From assembly GCA_030823965.1 (NCBI GenBank), contig JAVBYP010000263.1:1-14604 (forward strand): a stretch of DNA of 14,604 nt, in the 5' to 3' direction. The DNA is from Sideroxydans sp. (GTDB lineage Bacteria; Pseudomonadota; Gammaproteobacteria; Burkholderiales; Gallionellaceae). The notes beneath the pieces were generated by a model. The model searched no databases, was not told the origin of the DNA, and was given only the letters and a program-made list of their open reading frames with translations. Positions within the stretch are counted from its first letter, which is position 1; each line of letters begins with the position of its first letter. Below are positions 13,084-14,604 of the stretch, piece by piece. The translations under genes and the position numbers were made by a program.

Positions 13084-13116
13084 GTTATATGCGTTCTAGA
13101 CGCAAACGTAGTCTAG
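13084..13116 (-). promoter_or_regulatory. Candidate promoter/operator upstream of the delta-carbonic anhydrase gene
   Basis: A perfect inverted repeat CTAGAC (13096-13101) / GTCTAG (13111-13116) with a nine-base spacer lies next to a minus-strand TATAAC (13089-13084) that could be a -10 box. There is no clear -35 hexamer. The repeat could be a regulator site placed at the promoter, or a weak hairpin after rng. Tentative. Confidence 0.3.
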
Positions 13117-13143
13117 CAGACCGCTGGGAGGAACGCGCCACCC

Positions 13144-14598
13144 CTACATCAGGATGACATCGTATTGCTCTTGGCAGTAGAGCGTCTCAACTTGCAAGGA
13201 GACTGGCTTTGCGATGAAGTCGGAAAGTTGCGCAAGGGCTTGCGATTCCTCGTCCAAGAACAGGTCTATGACCTGTTGTGAGGCGAGGATGCGGAACTCG
13301 CGGGCGTTGAATTGGCGGGCTTCGCGCACGATCTCGCGCAAGATCTGATAACACACGCTCTGGGCAGTCTTGACTTGCCCGCGTCCTTGGCAGGTTGGAC
13401 ACTGTTCGCACAGCACGTGGGCCAGGCTTTCCCGAGTGCGCTTGCGGGTCATTTCGACCAAGCCTAAAGCGGAGAAGCCGTTGACGCTGACACGGGTGCG
13501 GTCATGCGCCAACACCTTCTTGAACTCCTCCAACACGGCATCGCGGTGCTCTGCGGTATCCATGTCGATGAAGTCGCAAATGATGATGCCACCAAGGTTG
13601 CGCAGGCGGAGTTGGCGCGCGATGACCTGTGCCGCTTCCAGATTGGTCTTATAGATGGTGTCGTCGAAGTTGCGTCCACCGACGAAGCCACCGGTGTTCA
13701 CGTCGATGGTGGTGAGTGCTTCGGTCTGGTCGATGATGAGATAGCCGCCCGATTTGAGATCTACTCGTTTGGACAGGGCATGCTCGATCTCTTCTTCGAT
13801 GCCGTACAGGTCGAATAGTGGGCGACTGCCGATGTAGTGGTCCACCATGTTCACGGCGGCACTGATGTAATCGGTGGCGAACTCTTTCATCCGAGTGTGA
13901 GTCTCGCGTGAATCGACCAAGATGCGTGTCACGCCATCGTTCACGAAGTCACGCAGCACGCGCAGGCTGATGTCTAACTCTTTGTAGAGCAATGAGGGGG
14001 CTCCTAGCCTTTGCGATTGTTGCTGTAGGTTGCTCCACAACTTATCCAGATAGGCGATGTCGGCACGCAGCTCGTCATCGGTCGCCCCCTCTGCCATGGT
14101 GCGGATGATGTAGCCGCCTTTGTGATCGGCAGGAAGGACTTGCGCCAGCTTGGCGCGCAGTGCCTCGCGTTCTTCTTCGCTCTCGATACGTTGCGACACG
14201 CCGATGTGTGACTCTTGCGGTAGATAGACCAACAAGCGACCAGCGAAACTCAATTGGGTGGAGAGGCGCGCTCCCTTGGTGCCGATAGGGTCCTTGATGA
14301 CTTGCACCAGAACGCTCTGTCCTTCGAATAGGACCTTCTCGATGGGTTTGGCCGCATCGCCATTGATACGGTTCTCCCAGATGTCCGCCACATGCAAGAA
14401 GGCGGAACGTTCCAAGCCGATGTCGATGAAAGCGGATTGCATCCCTGGCAATACGCGCTTGACCTTGCCGACATAGACATTGCTCACCAAGCCGCGCTGG
14501 CTGCCGCGTTCGATGTGCAGTTCTTGCACCACGCCCTGTTGCATCACGGCGACGCGCGTCTCTTGCGGTGTGACGTTGATGAGAATCTCTTCGTTCAT
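13144..14598 (-). CDS. rng: Ribonuclease G
   Basis: A 484-residue endoribonuclease of the RNase E/G family, length normal for RNase G, without the C-terminal degradosome scaffold of RNase E. An S1 RNA-binding domain occupies roughly residues 35-120 (VYVGKVKRVLPG, AFIDIG). The catalytic metal site has Asp299 in TTIDVNTG and Asp342 in ICDFIDMD, with the same 43-residue spacing as Asp303 and Asp346 of E. coli RNase E. The Zn-link is CPTC (400-403). It matures the 5' end of 16S rRNA and cleaves some mRNAs. The start at 14598 is six bases from the window end, so its promoter and upstream neighbours (often maf and rlmH) are not visible. The gene is complete. Confidence 0.96.
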   Translation of the reverse strand: MNEEILINVTPQETRVAVMQQGVVQELHIERGSQRGLVSNVYVGKVKRVLPGMQSAFIDIGLERSAFLHVADIWENRINGDAAKPIEKVLFEGQSVLVQVIKDPIGTKGARLSTQLSFAGRLLVYLPQESHIGVSQRIESEEEREALRAKLAQVLPADHKGGYIIRTMAEGATDDELRADIAYLDKLWSNLQQQSQRLGAPSLLYKELDISLRVLRDFVNDGVTRILVDSRETHTRMKEFATDYISAAVNMVDHYIGSRPLFDLYGIEEEIEHALSKRVDLKSGGYLIIDQTEALTTIDVNTGGFVGGRNFDDTIYKTNLEAAQVIARQLRLRNLGGIIICDFIDMDTAEHRDAVLEEFKKVLAHDRTRVSVNGFSALGLVEMTRKRTRESLAHVLCEQCPTCQGRGQVKTAQSVCYQILREIVREARQFNAREFRILASQQVIDLFLDEESQALAQLSDFIAKPVSLQVETLYCQEQYDVILM

Positions 14599-14604
14599 GC
14601 TGTG

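Noticed and set aside
1..14604. CRISPR arrays, insertion sequences, tRNA or rRNA genes
   Set aside because: No regularly spaced direct repeats, transposase motifs or RNA-gene sequence were seen on either strand.

Overview
This window carries ordinary, densely packed chromosomal genes of a betaproteobacterium. The gene families and their order (PilT/PilU next to YggS-ProC-YggT-YggU, a NodI/NodJ-type exporter, HemJ, RNase G) fit the Nitrosomonadales/Gallionellales side of the class, but that placement is inference. I see no insertion sequence, prophage, CRISPR array, tRNA or rRNA gene. Nearly all bases are coding and no gap between genes exceeds about 150 bases.

Layout. (1) 1-783: the C-terminal part of a VanZ-like membrane protein, cut by the window edge. 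(2) 806-3888, plus strand: five tightly coupled genes, each overlapping the next by 1-4 bases: a thioredoxin-like [2Fe-2S] ferredoxin, an alpha/beta hydrolase, a NodI-type ABC ATPase, a hotdog thioesterase and a NodJ-type ABC permease. The thioesterase lies between the ATPase and the permease and hints at an acylated or lipid-like substrate. (3) 3935-6187, plus strand: HemJ (haem synthesis), a THUMP-domain RNA methyltransferase and an isochorismatase-family hydrolase, with two palindromic intergenic elements around hemJ and a bidirectional terminator at the end. (4) 8455-6253, minus strand: pilT then pilU, the twitching-motility retraction ATPases. (5) 8509-11242, plus strand and divergent from pilT: yggS, proC, yggT, a yggU/DUF167 gene and a VF530-type small protein. 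A roughly 120-base imperfect palindrome separates proC and yggT. (6) 14598-11245, minus strand: rng (RNase G), then a delta-class carbonic anhydrase and a beta-class carbonic anhydrase, both with signal peptides and histidine-rich termini.

The points most worth a second look are the pair of unrelated, apparently periplasmic carbonic anhydrases; the thioesterase embedded in a NodIJ-like exporter operon; and the three intergenic palindromic elements. Nothing here is clearly a wholly new system. The exporter cassette and the carbonic anhydrase pair are the best candidates for undescribed function. All functional calls come from reading motifs by eye; no database search was run.
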